Shown piece by piece: positions 8,475-19,055 of a DNA stretch of 64,000 nucleotides. This DNA is from an uncultured Clostridia bacterium (GTDB lineage: Bacteria > Bacillota > Clostridia > Christensenellales > Borkfalkiaceae). A model generated the notes under the pieces. It saw nothing but the letters and a program-made list of their open reading frames with translations. It was not told the DNA's origin and ran no database searches. Within the stretch, counting starts at the first letter, position 1. Each line of letters begins with the position of its first letter. The stretch lies in the NCBI GenBank assembly GCA_944359365.1, contig CALVST010000001.1:113356-177355 (forward strand), read 5' to 3'. The translations under genes and the position numbers were made by a program.

Positions 8475-9637
8475 ACGGACAAACGGAAAAAGTTATCATC
8501 GTCCGCTATTGCGAAATACATTTAAAAGGCAAAAACCGCGGTTACTTCGAACAGGTTTTCATGAACAACCTGGAAAGATCTTTGGCGGGTATCCGCCACG
8601 AGATCAGGCGCCCGAGCGGGCGGTACGTCGTTGAAAATTTCGATGCGGGCATGACGGACGAGATCGTTGCGCGGCTTTCCAAAGTTTTCGGCGTGCATAC
8701 GCTCAGCGTGGGAACGAAAGTCCCCTCCGACATGGACGCAATTTTTGAAGAGATCCTGCGAATATCTCCGAACGGCGGCACCTTCAAGATCGTGACCAAC
8801 CGTGCGGACAAACATTTTCCGCTGGATTCCATGCAGGTCAATGCGGAAATAGGCGGCAGACTTTTGGCGAAAAAGCCTGATTTGCGGGTAGACGTGCATG
8901 AACCCGAAACGATACTGCATATCGATATCCGCGAAAACGGCACGGCGCTCGTGTTCGAGGGGATCGTAAAGGGAGCGGGCGGCATGCCCGTCGGCACGGC
9001 GGGAAAGGGAATGCTCCTCCTTTCGGGCGGCATCGACAGCCCCGTTGCCGGATATATGATCGCAAAGCGCGGCATGAAACTCGAATGCCTGCACTTTCAC
9101 AGCTATCCGTACACAAATATGCAGGCGAGGGAAAAGGTGGAAGAGCTCGCGCGGATCCTCGCAGGATATACGGGCGGGCTGAACCTTCACGTCGTGAGCG
9201 TGACGCACATACAGGAAGAGATACACAAAAAATGCCCCGAGGAAATGATGATCACGCTGTTGCGCCGTTTTATGATGCGCATAGCCGAAAGGCTTTGCAA
9301 AGAGACCGGCGCGCAGTGCATCGTTACGGGTGAAAGCCTCGGTCAGGTAGCCAGCCAGACGATAGAGGGGATGACCTCGTCCAACGCCGTTATAGAGGGC
9401 GTGCCCGTGCTTCGGCCGCTCGTCGGATTCGACAAGACGGAGATCATCGAACGGGCGCGGGCGATCGGAACGTATGAAACGTCCGTCCTGCCGTATGAGG
9501 ATTGCTGCACCGTGTTTTTGCCCAAGCATCCGCTCATCCGCCCCGATTTGAAAAAGGTGGAAAACGCGGAAAGCGCGCTCGACGTAGAGGCGCTCGTGAA
9601 CGAAGCGCTCGCGTCTGCGGAAAAGGTCAACTTTTAA
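8471..9637 (+). CDS. thiI: tRNA 4-thiouridine synthase ThiI (without rhodanese domain)
   Basis: Transfers sulfur to uridine-8 of tRNA. I start it at ATG 8471, which overlaps the desulfurase stop and gives 388 residues; longer readings run back into the upstream gene. An N-terminal ferredoxin-like/THUMP region (about 60-165) precedes the PP-loop ATPase motif SGGIDSP at about 185-191 and the conserved GESLGQVASQT and EDCCTVFLPKHP. The protein ends without a rhodanese domain, as in other Firmicutes, where the adjacent desulfurase supplies sulfur directly. The family also contributes to thiamine thiazole synthesis in some bacteria, but no thi genes are in view. Confidence 0.95.
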   Translation: MNGQTEKVIIVRYCEIHLKGKNRGYFEQVFMNNLERSLAGIRHEIRRPSGRYVVENFDAGMTDEIVARLSKVFGVHTLSVGTKVPSDMDAIFEEILRISPNGGTFKIVTNRADKHFPLDSMQVNAEIGGRLLAKKPDLRVDVHEPETILHIDIRENGTALVFEGIVKGAGGMPVGTAGKGMLLLSGGIDSPVAGYMIAKRGMKLECLHFHSYPYTNMQAREKVEELARILAGYTGGLNLHVVSVTHIQEEIHKKCPEEMMITLLRRFMMRIAERLCKETGAQCIVTGESLGQVASQTIEGMTSSNAVIEGVPVLRPLVGFDKTEIIERARAIGTYETSVLPYEDCCTVFLPKHPLIRPDLKKVENAESALDVEALVNEALASAEKVNF

Positions 9638-9667
9638 TTTTAAATAGATCGGCGAATAATGCCGTAA

Positions 9668-12523
<2,856 letters not shown>

Positions 12524-12546
12524 CTGTAAATTTGTGTTTTATTATT

Positions 12547-12560
12547 GCGGGGCGCCCCGC
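12547..12560. repeat. Perfect 14-bp GC palindrome between lacZ and the galT promoter
   Basis: GCGGGGCGCCCCGC ends 3 nt before the -35 box of the galT promoter. No T run follows, so it is a poor terminator. It could be an operator or the remains of a lacZ 3' hairpin. Confidence 0.5.
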
Positions 12561-12563
12561 GCG

Positions 12564-12592
12564 TTGACATGGCGGGACGCCCGTGCTATAAT
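12564..12592 (+). promoter_or_regulatory. Consensus sigma-A promoter for galT-galE
   Basis: A perfect -35 TTGACA (12564-12569) and a perfect -10 TATAAT (12587-12592) are separated by exactly 17 nt, about 30 nt before the galT ATG. This gives galT-galE its own start independent of lacZ. Confidence 0.9.
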
Positions 12593-12622
12593 AAAACAGA
12601 GTGAACGTTTACGGAGGTTTAT

Positions 12623-14167
12623 ATGGACGGCGCGATGCTCGTCGAAAGATTATTGGCTTATGCAAAAGCGCACCTGCATTTGCAGGAATGCGATGCGGAT
12701 TATATGCGGAACGTTTTGCTTTCCCGTTTTAAGCTTACGGCTCCGTACGACGGCGAGGCGGACGTTTCGGACGTCGCCGCCATGGATGTGCCCGATGCGC
12801 TCGCGGAAGAACTGAGCGCGTATGCCGTAGAGAACGGCATAACGGACGAGGCCGGCACGGAGCGCTTTGCCGCAGATATTTTCGGTATCCTGTCGCCGTT
12901 GCCCTCGGCGGTCAACGAAGAATTTTCGCGCATCCGCGAAGAGAAGGGGGCGCAGGCGGCGTGCGATTATCTGTATGCGCTGTGCGTGAAAAACGGTTAC
13001 ATACAGAAAACGGCGATCGGCCGCAATTTGAAATGGGACTATCAGGACGGCAAAAACCGTTTGGAGATCACCGTAAATCTTTCAAAGCCCGAAAAAAACA
13101 ACAAAGATATCGCAAAACTGCTCACGGCGCCGCAGGGGAAAAAATACCCGAAGTGTCAGCTCTGCAAAGAGAATGAAGGGTTCGAAGGTACGGCTACGCA
13201 TCCCGCGCGCAGAAACCTCAGAACGGTAAAAGTGACGCTCGGCGGAGAAAAGTGGTTCGTGCAGTATTCGCCGTATGCGTATTACGACGAGCATTGCATC
13301 GCCATCAACGAGGCGCACGTTCCCATGAACGTGGGCGACAGAACGCCCGCAAAACTTCTCGATTTTGTGGATGTTTTCCCCAATTACTTTATCGGCAGCA
13401 ACGCTTCGCTTCCCATAGTCGGCGGTTCCATCCTGAATCATGAACATTTTCAGGGCGGATTGCATTTGATGCCCATGCATTATGCGGGCTACGACAAGAT
13501 GTACCGTTCGGAAGAGTTCCCGTCGCTTACGATAGGAACGCTCGATTGGTACAATACCGCGCTGCGTTTCGAAGGGAAAAACAGGGAAGAGGCGGAGGCG
13601 TTCGCCGTCAAGGTCATCTCGGCGTGGAAGGACTATTCCTGCCCCGAATGCGACGTCATCTGCCGCACTGGCGATACGCAGCACAACGCGCTTTCGCCCA
13701 TCGTCCGCAAGGTCGGAGATGTGTATTCGTTTACGATGATACTTCGCAACAACCGCACGAGCGAACAGTTCCCCGACGGTATTTTCCATGTACATCCCGA
13801 ATATCAGAATATCAAGAGCGAAGGCATTGGGCTGATCGAGGCGATGGGGCTCTTCATTTTGCCCGGAAGGCTGAAACGGCAGCTCGAGAGCATCGCGAAG
13901 ATACTCTGCGGCGAAACGCCTTACGATCCCGCTTCGCTCGAAGACAAACAGCACGATCTGCATATACATCGCTTCATGATCGAAAAGCTTATGTCGGAAG
14001 GGAAGTCTGAAAATATGGCAAAAGCGTATGCCCGCTGCGAAAGTTATGTGAACCGCGTGTGCGCCGGCATTCTCGACAATACCGCGGTATTCAAGCGCGA
14101 CGAAAAGGGCAGGCGCGCATTCGATGCATTCATGAACAAATTGTCTTTGGAGGAAATAAAGGCATGA
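12623..14167 (+). CDS. galT: UDP-glucose--hexose-1-phosphate uridylyltransferase (Firmicutes type 2)
   Basis: Leloir-pathway enzyme that exchanges galactose-1-phosphate for glucose-1-phosphate on UDP. At 514 residues it belongs to the long GalT type of Firmicutes, not the 350-residue E. coli type. Family features are CQLCKENEGFEGTATHPARRN, the active-site region SILNHEHFQGG, where a histidine is uridylylated, and a C-terminal region with HDLHIHRFM. It is preceded by GGAGG and a consensus promoter and overlaps galE by ATGA. No galactokinase is in the window, so galK must be elsewhere if the pathway is complete. Confidence 0.94.
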   Translation: MDGAMLVERLLAYAKAHLHLQECDADYMRNVLLSRFKLTAPYDGEADVSDVAAMDVPDALAEELSAYAVENGITDEAGTERFAADIFGILSPLPSAVNEEFSRIREEKGAQAACDYLYALCVKNGYIQKTAIGRNLKWDYQDGKNRLEITVNLSKPEKNNKDIAKLLTAPQGKKYPKCQLCKENEGFEGTATHPARRNLRTVKVTLGGEKWFVQYSPYAYYDEHCIAINEAHVPMNVGDRTPAKLLDFVDVFPNYFIGSNASLPIVGGSILNHEHFQGGLHLMPMHYAGYDKMYRSEEFPSLTIGTLDWYNTALRFEGKNREEAEAFAVKVISAWKDYSCPECDVICRTGDTQHNALSPIVRKVGDVYSFTMILRNNRTSEQFPDGIFHVHPEYQNIKSEGIGLIEAMGLFILPGRLKRQLESIAKILCGETPYDPASLEDKQHDLHIHRFMIEKLMSEGKSENMAKAYARCESYVNRVCAGILDNTAVFKRDEKGRRAFDAFMNKLSLEEIKA

Positions 14168-15180
14168 AAAATATTCTCGTTACGGGCGGTGCGGGCTACA
14201 TAGGCAGCCATACCTGCATCGAGCTCATCAAGGCGGGTTACGGCGTCGTTATCGTCGATAACCTTATCAACAGCAAATACGAGGCCGTGCGCCGCGTGGA
14301 AAAGATCGTCGGGCAGCCGATCAAATTTTACGAAAACGACATTCTCGATGCCGCCGCGCTCGACAAGATCTTCACCGAGAACAAGATCGATGCGGTCATC
14401 AATTTTGCGGGGCTGAAAGCGGTCGGCGAATCGGTGGAAAAGCCGCTCGAATATTACCATAACAACATTACGGGCGTTTTGGTGCTTTTGGATGCGATGA
14501 AAAGGCACGGCTGCAAAAATATCGTCTTTTCTTCTTCCGCTACGGTCTACGGCAATCCGCATACCGTTCCCATCAAAGAGGATTTTCCGCTTTCCGCGAC
14601 CAATCCTTACGGAAGGACGAAACTTTTCATCGAAGATATCCTGCGCGATCTGTATGTTGCGGACAAAACTTTCAATATCGCGATCCTGCGCTACTTTAAC
14701 CCCGTGGGTGCGCACGAGTCGGGGCTGATCGGTGAAGATCCGAACGGTATTCCGAACAACCTGTGCCCGTACATCACGAAAGTAGCGGTCGGCAAGCTTG
14801 CAAAAGTGCGCGTGTTCGGCAACGACTATCCCACCCCCGACGGTACGGGCGTGCGCGATTATATCCATGTGTGCGACCTTGCGGTGGGGCACGTTCTCGC
14901 GCTGAAAAAGCTGTTTGAAAATTCCGGGCTGTATACGGTCAACCTCGGTACGGGCGTTGGGTACAGCGTGCTCGACGTGATCAAGGCGTTTTCCAAGGCG
15001 CTCGGCAAAGACATCCCTTATGAATTTGCACCCCGCCGCGCGGGAGATATCCCCGAATGTTATGCGGATCCTTCTTTGGCGGAAAAACTGATCGGATTCA
15101 GAACGACGCGCACGCTCGACGATATGTGCCGCGATGCTTTGAATTTCCAAATGAAGAACCCGAACGGGTACGAAGAATAA
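14164..15180 (+). CDS. galE: UDP-glucose 4-epimerase
   Basis: NAD-dependent extended SDR that interconverts UDP-galactose and UDP-glucose. I start it at ATG 14164, overlapping the galT stop, because the Rossmann motif TGGAGYIGSH follows at once (about residues 7-16); a longer reading only adds galT antiphase sequence. It has 338 residues, SSSATVYG with the catalytic Ser/Thr and NPYGRTK with the Tyr-Lys pair. Its substrate could include UDP-GlcNAc, but the neighbours support a role in galactose use. A strong terminator follows. Confidence 0.96.
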   Translation: MKNILVTGGAGYIGSHTCIELIKAGYGVVIVDNLINSKYEAVRRVEKIVGQPIKFYENDILDAAALDKIFTENKIDAVINFAGLKAVGESVEKPLEYYHNNITGVLVLLDAMKRHGCKNIVFSSSATVYGNPHTVPIKEDFPLSATNPYGRTKLFIEDILRDLYVADKTFNIAILRYFNPVGAHESGLIGEDPNGIPNNLCPYITKVAVGKLAKVRVFGNDYPTPDGTGVRDYIHVCDLAVGHVLALKKLFENSGLYTVNLGTGVGYSVLDVIKAFSKALGKDIPYEFAPRRAGDIPECYADPSLAEKLIGFRTTRTLDDMCRDALNFQMKNPNGYEE

Positions 15181-15192
15181 GCATTCGAAAAG

Positions 15193-15222
15193 GAGAGGGC
15201 GAAAGCTCTCTCTTTTATTTTT
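15193..15222 (+). terminator. Intrinsic terminator after galE
   Basis: An 8-bp stem, GAGAGGGC (15193-15200) with GCTCTCTC (15205-15212, one G-U pair), is capped by a GAAA tetraloop and followed by TTTTATTTTT. A second GC palindrome (GCCGCCCGGGCGGC, centred near 15230) lies just downstream. Confidence 0.9.
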
Positions 15223-15277
15223 GCGCCGCCCGGGCGGCGTTCGGCTTTTGTGATGTGAATGCGATAAAAAAAAGACG

Positions 15278-15302
15278 ATATCGATAAAATTTTATCCGAT
15301 AT
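15278..15302. promoter_or_regulatory. Imperfect inverted repeat upstream of the decarboxylase operon promoter (possible operator)
   Basis: ATATCGATAAAA (15278-15289) faces TTTTATCCGATAT (15290-15302), a 12/13-bp inverted repeat with a single bulged base. It ends 3 nt before the putative -35 box, where an activator or repressor could bind. It is AT-rich and not followed by a T run, so it is unlikely to be a terminator. Confidence 0.5.
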
Positions 15303-15305
15303 AAA

Positions 15306-15334
15306 TTGCCTTTTCAATAAAATTCGTGTATAAT
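15306..15334 (+). promoter_or_regulatory. Promoter of the biotin-dependent decarboxylase operon
   Basis: A -35 TTGCCT (15306-15311) and a perfect -10 TATAAT (15329-15334) are separated by 17 nt, about 43 nt before the first ATG. It lies next to the 15278-15302 inverted repeat. Confidence 0.7.
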
Positions 15335-15376
15335 AAATAAGGTGCTTTTGGAAATTCACGCCATATCGGAGGTGTT

Positions 15377-16750
15377 ATGGATAAAATAACTTTGCTGCAA
15401 TCGAGGCGCGCCGCGGTCATCGCCGCGGGAAGCGAGATCAGAAGGTCTGTTGCCGCGCTGACCGATGCCGACAGCTTTGTAGAACTTTCAGGTTTCAGCT
15501 ACTCCAAGAACGAATTTTATGACGCAGGGGCTGAGGGCGAGGGAGTCGTGACCGGCTTTGCTTCTATGGACGGGTATCCCGTTTACATCGTAGCGCAGAA
15601 TCCCGCCGTTTTGAGCGGCGGCGTCAGCCGCGCGAATTGCGAGAAAATACTCCGTTGCCTGACGCTTGCCGAAAAAAATTCTACGCCCGTCGTTTACATT
15701 CTCGGCAGTCTCGGCGTACAGATAGGCGAAGGCGTTACCGTCCTCGAAGGCCTTGCGGGCGTGCTTTCAAAGGCGTCGCGTCTGCACGGCGTCGTGCCGC
15801 AGTTTGCCGTTGTTGCGGGAGAGGTGTACGGGCAAAGCGCGCTGTTTGCCGCCGCGGCGGATTTTACCTTCTTTATGAAAGAAGGGGTGCTTGCCGCAAA
15901 CAGCCCGTTGGTCATATCCGCAAAGAGCGGAAAAAATCTTCCCAAAGAGAAGGTGGGCGGGGCAGGCGCGCTCGGCAAAACCAACCTAGTTTCTTTTGAA
16001 GAGGAAAGCCTTTCCGCTGTGCGTGAAAAAATCGTCAAAATTTTTGATATACTGCCTTTCTGCAATGCCGCAGTCGTGGAAAACGGTGCTGACTTGAACG
16101 CGTCCGCGCCCGCTCTCAACGAGAACTGCACGGCCGACGCGCTCATAGATGCGGTATTCGATGAAAATTCTTATGTTGAATTGGGCAAGAGCGCTCCCGA
16201 AGTGCGCTGCGTTTTAGGTCGCATCGGCGGCATTTCCGTTGCGGCGGTCGTTTTCGACGGGGCCGAATTGAACGAGGTCAACCTTGCCAAGGTCTGCGAA
16301 TTTGTAGAGTTTGCGGGGTATTACGGCCTGCCGTTCGTCAGCTTTGCCGATACGCTCGGGCTGAAAGCCGATCTGTGCACCAACGACAGTCTCGCGCTGA
16401 AAGCGGCTTTCAAATACATGGAAAAGTTCGAGCTGTTGGAAAATGCGAAAATTTCCGTCGTTTACAAAAAGGCGGTCGGGCTCGGCTATACGCTGTTTGC
16501 AGCCAAGTCGCAGGGGTTCGATTATGTGTACGCGTTTGCGAATGCGAAGATCGCGCTCTTCGACGACGCGCAGGGCGCGGAGATCGAGTTCGCGGGGCAA
16601 AAAGCGGACAGCGCGAAGCTTGCGCAAAAGTATGCGGATGAGAACGCTGATCCGATCAATGCCGCGAAAAACGGATATGTTGACAATATTATAGAGCCGC
16701 AGTTCGTTCGTCAGTATCTGATCGCGTCGTTGCAGATGCTTTTGAAGTGA
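15377..16750 (+). CDS. Carboxyltransferase subunit of acyl-CoA type (MmdA/PccB-like, divergent)
   Basis: A 457-residue crotonase-like carboxyltransferase with two repeated halves (about 1-240 and 241-457). It resembles the alpha subunit of methylmalonyl-CoA decarboxylase and the beta chain of propionyl-CoA carboxylase, for example at EGEGVVTGFASMDGYPVYIVAQ, VYILGSLGVQIGEGV and GLPFVSFADTLGLK. It is shorter than the usual 510 or so residues, lacks the typical N-terminal RERI segment and is divergent, so the substrate (methylmalonyl-, malonyl- or glutaconyl-CoA) cannot be read off. It is the first gene of a five-gene operon with OadG-, biotin carrier-, OadB- and OadA-like proteins, so it presumably transfers CO2 from an acyl-CoA to carrier biotin. 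Confidence 0.8.
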   Translation: MDKITLLQSRRAAVIAAGSEIRRSVAALTDADSFVELSGFSYSKNEFYDAGAEGEGVVTGFASMDGYPVYIVAQNPAVLSGGVSRANCEKILRCLTLAEKNSTPVVYILGSLGVQIGEGVTVLEGLAGVLSKASRLHGVVPQFAVVAGEVYGQSALFAAAADFTFFMKEGVLAANSPLVISAKSGKNLPKEKVGGAGALGKTNLVSFEEESLSAVREKIVKIFDILPFCNAAVVENGADLNASAPALNENCTADALIDAVFDENSYVELGKSAPEVRCVLGRIGGISVAAVVFDGAELNEVNLAKVCEFVEFAGYYGLPFVSFADTLGLKADLCTNDSLALKAAFKYMEKFELLENAKISVVYKKAVGLGYTLFAAKSQGFDYVYAFANAKIALFDDAQGAEIEFAGQKADSAKLAQKYADENADPINAAKNGYVDNIIEPQFVRQYLIASLQMLLK

Positions 16751-16760
16751 GGAAAAGCCT

Positions 16761-17096
16761 ATGTCGCATATGCTTTTGGAAACGGTGACGATCATCGGCG
16801 GTGAAAGGGTTACCGATCTTACCATCGCGGAGGGGCTTATTTATGCGCTCCTCGGGTTCATCGTTACTTTTATAGGGATCGTTGTTCTGATCGCCCTGCT
16901 TTGGGCGGTCGGCAAGATCATGGGGGCGGTCCGAACAAAACGTTCGGAAAAGAAGACTGCCGAAAAGGCAGAAACCGCGTCGGAAGAAGAATTGTCTCCC
17001 GAAATAAAAGCGGCGCTCATCGCTGCGATCGCCGCGTATTACGAGGGCGAAAAACCTCAGTGCGAATTCAAAGTAAAAAGGATCAAGAGATTATAA
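16761..17096 (+). CDS. OadG-like gamma subunit of Na+-translocating decarboxylase
   Basis: A small 111-residue membrane protein with one clear transmembrane helix (about 25-50, LIYALLGFIVTFIGIVVLIALLWAVGKI in part), then an Ala/Glu/Lys-rich cytoplasmic segment and a conserved-looking C-terminus. This is the architecture of OadG/MmdD, which anchors the carboxyltransferase and biotin carrier to the membrane subunit. Its place between the carboxyltransferase and the biotin carrier supports the call more strongly than sequence identity, because OadG proteins are poorly conserved. Confidence 0.8.
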   Translation: MSHMLLETVTIIGGERVTDLTIAEGLIYALLGFIVTFIGIVVLIALLWAVGKIMGAVRTKRSEKKTAEKAETASEEELSPEIKAALIAAIAAYYEGEKPQCEFKVKRIKRL

Positions 17097-17108
17097 GGAG
17101 TATATAAG

Positions 17109-17468
17109 ATGCGTAAATTCATCGTCACTATCGAAGGAAAGAGCTATGAAGTCGGCGTGGAAGAAGTCGGCGCGGAACAGAGCACGTCCGTAGTCAAACA
17201 GACGGTTGCGGCGCCCGCACCCGCACAGCAGCCCGCGGCGGCAGCTGCGCCCGCGAGCGGAGAAAAATTGCTTTCTCCTTTCCCCGGCCTTATCAAAAAG
17301 TTCCTCGTGAGCGAGGGCGATGCCGTTAAAAAAGATCAGCCCGTCCTCGTTTTGGAAGCCATGAAGATGGACAACGATATAACCGCGCCTTGCGACGGAA
17401 AAATATCTTTCAAGACGGAAGTCGGCAGAAATGTCGAATCGAATGCTTTGCTTGCCGTGATCGGCTGA
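17109..17468 (+). CDS. Biotin carboxyl carrier protein (decarboxylase subunit)
   Basis: A 119-residue biotin carrier. The N-terminal beta segment is followed by an Ala/Pro-rich hinge (about 35-55, APAPAQQPAAAAAPA) and a C-terminal biotinyl domain whose EAMKMDN contains the biotin-accepting lysine. It carries CO2 from the carboxyltransferase(s) to the OadB-like membrane decarboxylase. It is encoded as a separate chain, which explains why the OadA-like protein of this operon lacks a biotin domain. Confidence 0.93.
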   Translation: MRKFIVTIEGKSYEVGVEEVGAEQSTSVVKQTVAAPAPAQQPAAAAAPASGEKLLSPFPGLIKKFLVSEGDAVKKDQPVLVLEAMKMDNDITAPCDGKISFKTEVGRNVESNALLAVIG

Positions 17469-17480
17469 CGGGTGGTCTTC

Positions 17481-18989
17481 ATGCAGTTTAATTTGCTTGT
17501 CGATATCGGCGATAAATTTCTCAATTTATGGGAATCGTCGGGGCTGGCAAAAGGGGATTGGCAGAACTATGTGATGCTTGCCGTTTCCTTTGTCCTGATG
17601 TATCTCGCCATCGTAAAGAAATTTGAGCCGCTTTTGCTTCTTCCTATTGCATTCGGCATGTTTATCATCAACATACCGGGCGCGCAGGACGTCGTATGGG
17701 GCAGATACGAAACGCCCGACTTGGACATCGTGTTGGGGCGTAACGGTGAAGGTACGCTCGAATATATCGGTTCCTATATCCACGGCGTTACGCAAGACGT
17801 TATTTATATACGCGATCTGCGGCCGCTCGGAGAAGGATATGCCGACTTTGTGAACGGGTTTATCAACGGAGATACGGTCTACTATTTTAAGTCGCTTGCA
17901 GACGTTGCGGCAAACAACGTTTCTACGATGACGGTATCCGAATTTTCGGCTTATTCCGTGCAGGGATATATTGAAGGCGCGCTCAGCAACGGCATCATAT
18001 CTTTTGCGGAAAATGCGTCGCTCGTTATCAGCCACGATTATATGGACGTTACGAATCGCGGACTGTTGTGGTATTTGTACTTCGGCGTAGAGAACGTTAT
18101 TTATCCGCCGCTCATTTTTATGGGCATCGGTGCGATGACGGACTTCGGACCTCTGATCGCAAACCCCAAGAGCATGCTGATCGGCGCTGCTGCGCAGCTC
18201 GGCGTTTTCTTCACCTTTGTTGGGGCGATCATTCTCGGGTTCGACGCGGCTGCCGCGGCGTCCATCGGCATCATAGGCGGGGCAGACGGGCCTACCGCAA
18301 TTTACCTGACGCAGGCGCTTTCTAAATTTACGGACGAAGACCTGCTTTCGGTCATTGCGATCGCGGCGTATTCGTATATGGCGCTCATCCCGATCATTCA
18401 AAAGCCGATCATGCGGCTGATGACGACGAAAAAAGAACGGGCGATCAAGATGAAACAGCTCAGGGAAGTTACGAAACTTGAAAAGGTTTTGTTCCCGCTT
18501 ATCGTCACATTGATCGTAGGGCTTTTGCTTCCCGATGCGATCCCTCTGCTCGGCATGCTCATGCTCGGCAATCTGATGCGCGAGAGCGGCGTGGTTGAAA
18601 GGCTCTCTTCGCAGGCGCAGAACGGGCTTATGAATACGATCACGATATTCCTCGGCGTATCCGTCGGGTGTAAGGCGGTCGGAACGACCTTCCTTGCAGT
18701 GGAAACGCTTTCCATCATAGCGCTCGGGTTGGTCGCATTCTGTTTCGGTACGGTCGGCGGGCTTTTGATGGCAAAGATCATGAACAAGATTTCCCGCGGG
18801 AAGATCAATCCGCTTATCGGTTCCGCAGGAGTTTCTGCGGTGCCTATGGCGGCGCGAATATCGGAAGATGTTGGGCGGGAGACCGATCCGAGCAATCACT
18901 TGCTGATGCACGCGATGGGACCGAACGTTGCGGGCGTTATCGGTTCGGCAATTGCGGCAGGGTTCCTGCTCGCATTCTTCGGCGGTTGA
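17481..18989 (+). CDS. Na+-translocating decarboxylase beta subunit (OadB/MmdB-like)
   Basis: Polytopic membrane protein that decarboxylates carboxybiotin and pumps Na+ outward. The family hallmark GGADGPTAIY is present near residue 270, along with many hydrophobic helices and the conserved LIGSAGVSAVPMAAR region. The protein has about 502 residues and is longer than usual because of an insertion of some 100 residues after the first helices (about 70-190). I choose ATG 17481; an in-frame GTG at 17472 is possible. It is followed by a strong intergenic hairpin and then the OadA-like gene. Confidence 0.92.
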   Translation: MQFNLLVDIGDKFLNLWESSGLAKGDWQNYVMLAVSFVLMYLAIVKKFEPLLLLPIAFGMFIINIPGAQDVVWGRYETPDLDIVLGRNGEGTLEYIGSYIHGVTQDVIYIRDLRPLGEGYADFVNGFINGDTVYYFKSLADVAANNVSTMTVSEFSAYSVQGYIEGALSNGIISFAENASLVISHDYMDVTNRGLLWYLYFGVENVIYPPLIFMGIGAMTDFGPLIANPKSMLIGAAAQLGVFFTFVGAIILGFDAAAAASIGIIGGADGPTAIYLTQALSKFTDEDLLSVIAIAAYSYMALIPIIQKPIMRLMTTKKERAIKMKQLREVTKLEKVLFPLIVTLIVGLLLPDAIPLLGMLMLGNLMRESGVVERLSSQAQNGLMNTITIFLGVSVGCKAVGTTFLAVETLSIIALGLVAFCFGTVGGLLMAKIMNKISRGKINPLIGSAGVSAVPMAARISEDVGRETDPSNHLLMHAMGPNVAGVIGSAIAAGFLLAFFGG

Positions 18990-18999
18990 TGAAATTCTG

Positions 19000-19027
19000 C
19001 CCGAACGCGCCGCGTTGCGCGTTCGGG
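19000..19027. repeat. Intergenic 11-bp hairpin between oadB-like and oadA-like genes
   Basis: CCCGAACGCGC (19000-19010) pairs perfectly with GCGCGTTCGGG (19017-19027) around a 6-nt loop. No T run follows, so it more likely stabilises or processes the mRNA, or attenuates the last gene, than terminates transcription. Confidence 0.6.
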
Positions 19028-19055
19028 TGCGTGATAAATTATGGAGAGTAGGGAA

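Noticed and set aside
12547-12560. lacZ terminator at the GC palindrome
   Set aside because: No T run follows and it abuts the next promoter, so termination is doubtful; kept only as a repeat.
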